Source: an uncultured Neomegalonema sp. (lineage in GTDB: Bacteria; Pseudomonadota; Alphaproteobacteria; Rhodobacterales; Rhodobacteraceae). Taken from it: a stretch of DNA of 7,221 nucleotides. Positions within the stretch are counted from its first letter, which is position 1. Every line of letters starts with the position of its first letter. Made by a program: the position numbers and the translations under genes. The stretch covers positions 1 to 7,221 of the forward strand of contig CALGNW010000083.1 in assembly GCA_937958345.1 (NCBI GenBank). Direction: 5' to 3'. Shown here in pieces: positions 5,857 to 7,221 of this stretch. Below the pieces are notes generated by a model, which saw only the letters and a list, made by a program, of their open reading frames with translations, had not been told where the DNA came from and made no database searches.

Positions 5857-7221
5857 ATGGCCGAAAAAACGCGCCCTGCAAAACTCGAAGTCCGAACGGC
5901 ACTCACCGCAGACGTCGATGCGATTATCGCGCTTTGCTCGCGCATCTATCCTGACGAACCCGCCTATACCGCGCGCCAGATCCGCAGTCAGATCACAACT
6001 TTTCCCGAGGGCCAGTTCCTCGTCACTTACGAGGATGATGTTGTCGGCTATGCGGGAACCTTCATCACGACCGAGGCCGCCGCCCTCGCCCCGCATTCAT
6101 GGGCCGCAATCACCGGCGGCGGCTTTGCCTCGAACCATTCGCTGGACGGAGATTGGCTCTACGGGATGGAGGTTATGGTGGACCCGAGCCGTCGCCGCCT
6201 TCGCATCGGACAGCGATTGTACGAAGCCCGCCTCGCACTGTGCACGGCACATTCTCTGAAGGGTATCGTCTTTGGTGGCCGCCTGCCCGGCTATGCAAAA
6301 AAGCGGGACAAGTTCAAGGACGGGGCCGCCTATCTCGCCGCTGCCGAAAATAAAGAAATTCGCGATCCGGTGATCGACTTTCACCTGAAAATGGGTTTCG
6401 AGGCCATCGGCATTTTGCATAACTACAACGCGGATGACACAGAGTCCGGCGGAATGGCGACGCATATGGTCTGGCGCAATCCGCATTTCGAGAGCGTGGT
6501 TGACGACATGCCCGTCAACCGCCGCGACAAGGAAAAGGTCCGTGTTGCGACCGTCCAGTTTCAAATGCGCGATGTCGACAGCGAGGATGAGTTTTACGCA
6601 AACGTCGATTATTTCGTTGCCATAGCCGCCGACTACGGGTCGGACTTTGCCGTCTTCCCCGAATATTTCACGCACGCGCTTCTGACGCTCGACAAGACCA
6701 AGGCGACGCCGGACGTTGCGCTTGAAAAACAAACCAAACGCACACCCAGCTTTGTCGCGACGATGCGGCAAATGGCGATCAGCCGAAACATCAACATCAT
6801 TGGCGGCTCGCATCCGACGCTCTCGGAAAACGGCGACATCAACAACGTCGCCTACGTCTTTCTGCGTGACGGCGCGGTCTTTCAGCAAACCAAGATCCAT
6901 CCGACACCGGACGAGCGCAGTATCTGGAATGTGATCGGCGGGGACAGTGTTGCGGCGATCCAAACCGACTGCGGTCCCATCGGTGTTCTCGTTTGCTATG
7001 ACAGCGAGTTCCCCGAACTGCCCCGCCGTCTCGCCGATCAGGGCGCGCGGATTTTGTTCGTGCCGTTCCAGACGGATTCCCGCCAGGGTCACTTGCGCGT
7101 GCGGTATTGTTGTCAGGCCCGCGCTGTCGAAAACCAGTTTTTTGTTGTCACGTCAGGCAACTGCGGAAACCTGCCCCATGTCGATAACCTCGACATCAAC
7201 TACTCCCAAAGCGCAATTCTG
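5857..7221 (+). CDS. bifunctional GNAT acetyltransferase / nitrilase-family carbon-nitrogen hydrolase (3' partial)
   Basis: An open frame of 455 codons starts at ATG 5857, 1 nt after the tyrA stop, and runs off the window end without a stop. AAGAAAG 6 nt upstream, inside the end of tyrA, is a possible ribosome site. Residues about 8-205 look like a GNAT acetyltransferase: LEVRTALTADVDAIIALC opens the fold, and VDPSRRRLRIGQRLYEAR (108-125) fits motif A, which binds acetyl-CoA pyrophosphate. From residue 228 (VRVATVQFQM) a nitrilase-superfamily domain begins. Its catalytic triad is complete: E269 in FPEYF, K346 in QTKIHPTPDE and C380 in LVCYDSEFPEL. The downstream RYCCQARAVENQ segment is also typical. 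Such GNAT-nitrilase fusions are known in bacteria, with no settled substrate; amide hydrolysis coupled to acyl transfer is a guess. Perhaps some 50-60 residues are missing at the C-terminus. Placement in the tyrosine operon suggests co-expression only. Confidence 0.9.
   Translation, partial: MAEKTRPAKLEVRTALTADVDAIIALCSRIYPDEPAYTARQIRSQITTFPEGQFLVTYEDDVVGYAGTFITTEAAALAPHSWAAITGGGFASNHSLDGDWLYGMEVMVDPSRRRLRIGQRLYEARLALCTAHSLKGIVFGGRLPGYAKKRDKFKDGAAYLAAAENKEIRDPVIDFHLKMGFEAIGILHNYNADDTESGGMATHMVWRNPHFESVVDDMPVNRRDKEKVRVATVQFQMRDVDSEDEFYANVDYFVAIAADYGSDFAVFPEYFTHALLTLDKTKATPDVALEKQTKRTPSFVATMRQMAISRNINIIGGSHPTLSENGDINNVAYVFLRDGAVFQQTKIHPTPDERSIWNVIGGDSVAAIQTDCGPIGVLVCYDSEFPELPRRLADQGARILFVPFQTDSRQGHLRVRYCCQARAVENQFFVVTSGNCGNLPHVDNLDINYSQSAIL

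Noticed and set aside
6097..7092. Long - strand open frame of 331 codons opposite the GNAT-nitrilase gene
   Set aside because: The opposite strand codes for an intact nitrilase triad and GNAT motif A; the antisense translation shows no family features.

Overview
The window reads as GC-rich chromosomal DNA of an alphaproteobacterium, most likely a Rhodobacterales-type organism. This rests on protein character, the chorismate mutase - hisC-type aminotransferase - tyrA gene order, and the gloB/methyltransferase pair. No species can be named from sequence alone. Genes are densely packed, and I see no mobile element, CRISPR array, tRNA or rRNA.

Left part, 1-2061. The window opens with the last 46 codons of a membrane protein on the + strand. 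Its stop codon overlaps tail to tail with the stop of a minus-strand gene. That gene is a PLP-dependent ammonia-lyase resembling diaminopropionate ammonia-lyase. It lies 13 nt downstream of gloB (glyoxalase II), also on the minus strand, so the two probably form one transcript, gloB then lyase.

Middle, 2062-2928. A 102-bp divergent spacer separates gloB from a plus-strand class I methyltransferase-like gene with a degenerate SAM-binding loop. The arrangement recalls gloB/yafS of enterobacteria.

Right part, 2978-7221. A compact plus-strand operon encodes an AroQ-type chorismate mutase with a long C-terminal extension, a HisC-family aminotransferase, a TyrA-family prephenate/arogenate dehydrogenase, and a GNAT acetyltransferase-nitrilase fusion cut by the window end. 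The first three overlap by ATGA junctions, and the fusion gene starts 1 nt after tyrA. Together the first three can take chorismate to prephenate and on to tyrosine, in either order of dehydrogenation and transamination. The role of the fusion protein is unknown.

This is mostly conserved core metabolism rather than an accessory island. I did not find a clearly undescribed system. The points most worth a second look are the C-terminal extension of the chorismate mutase, an active-site substitution in the lyase, and the acetyltransferase-amidohydrolase fusion tied to the tyrosine operon.
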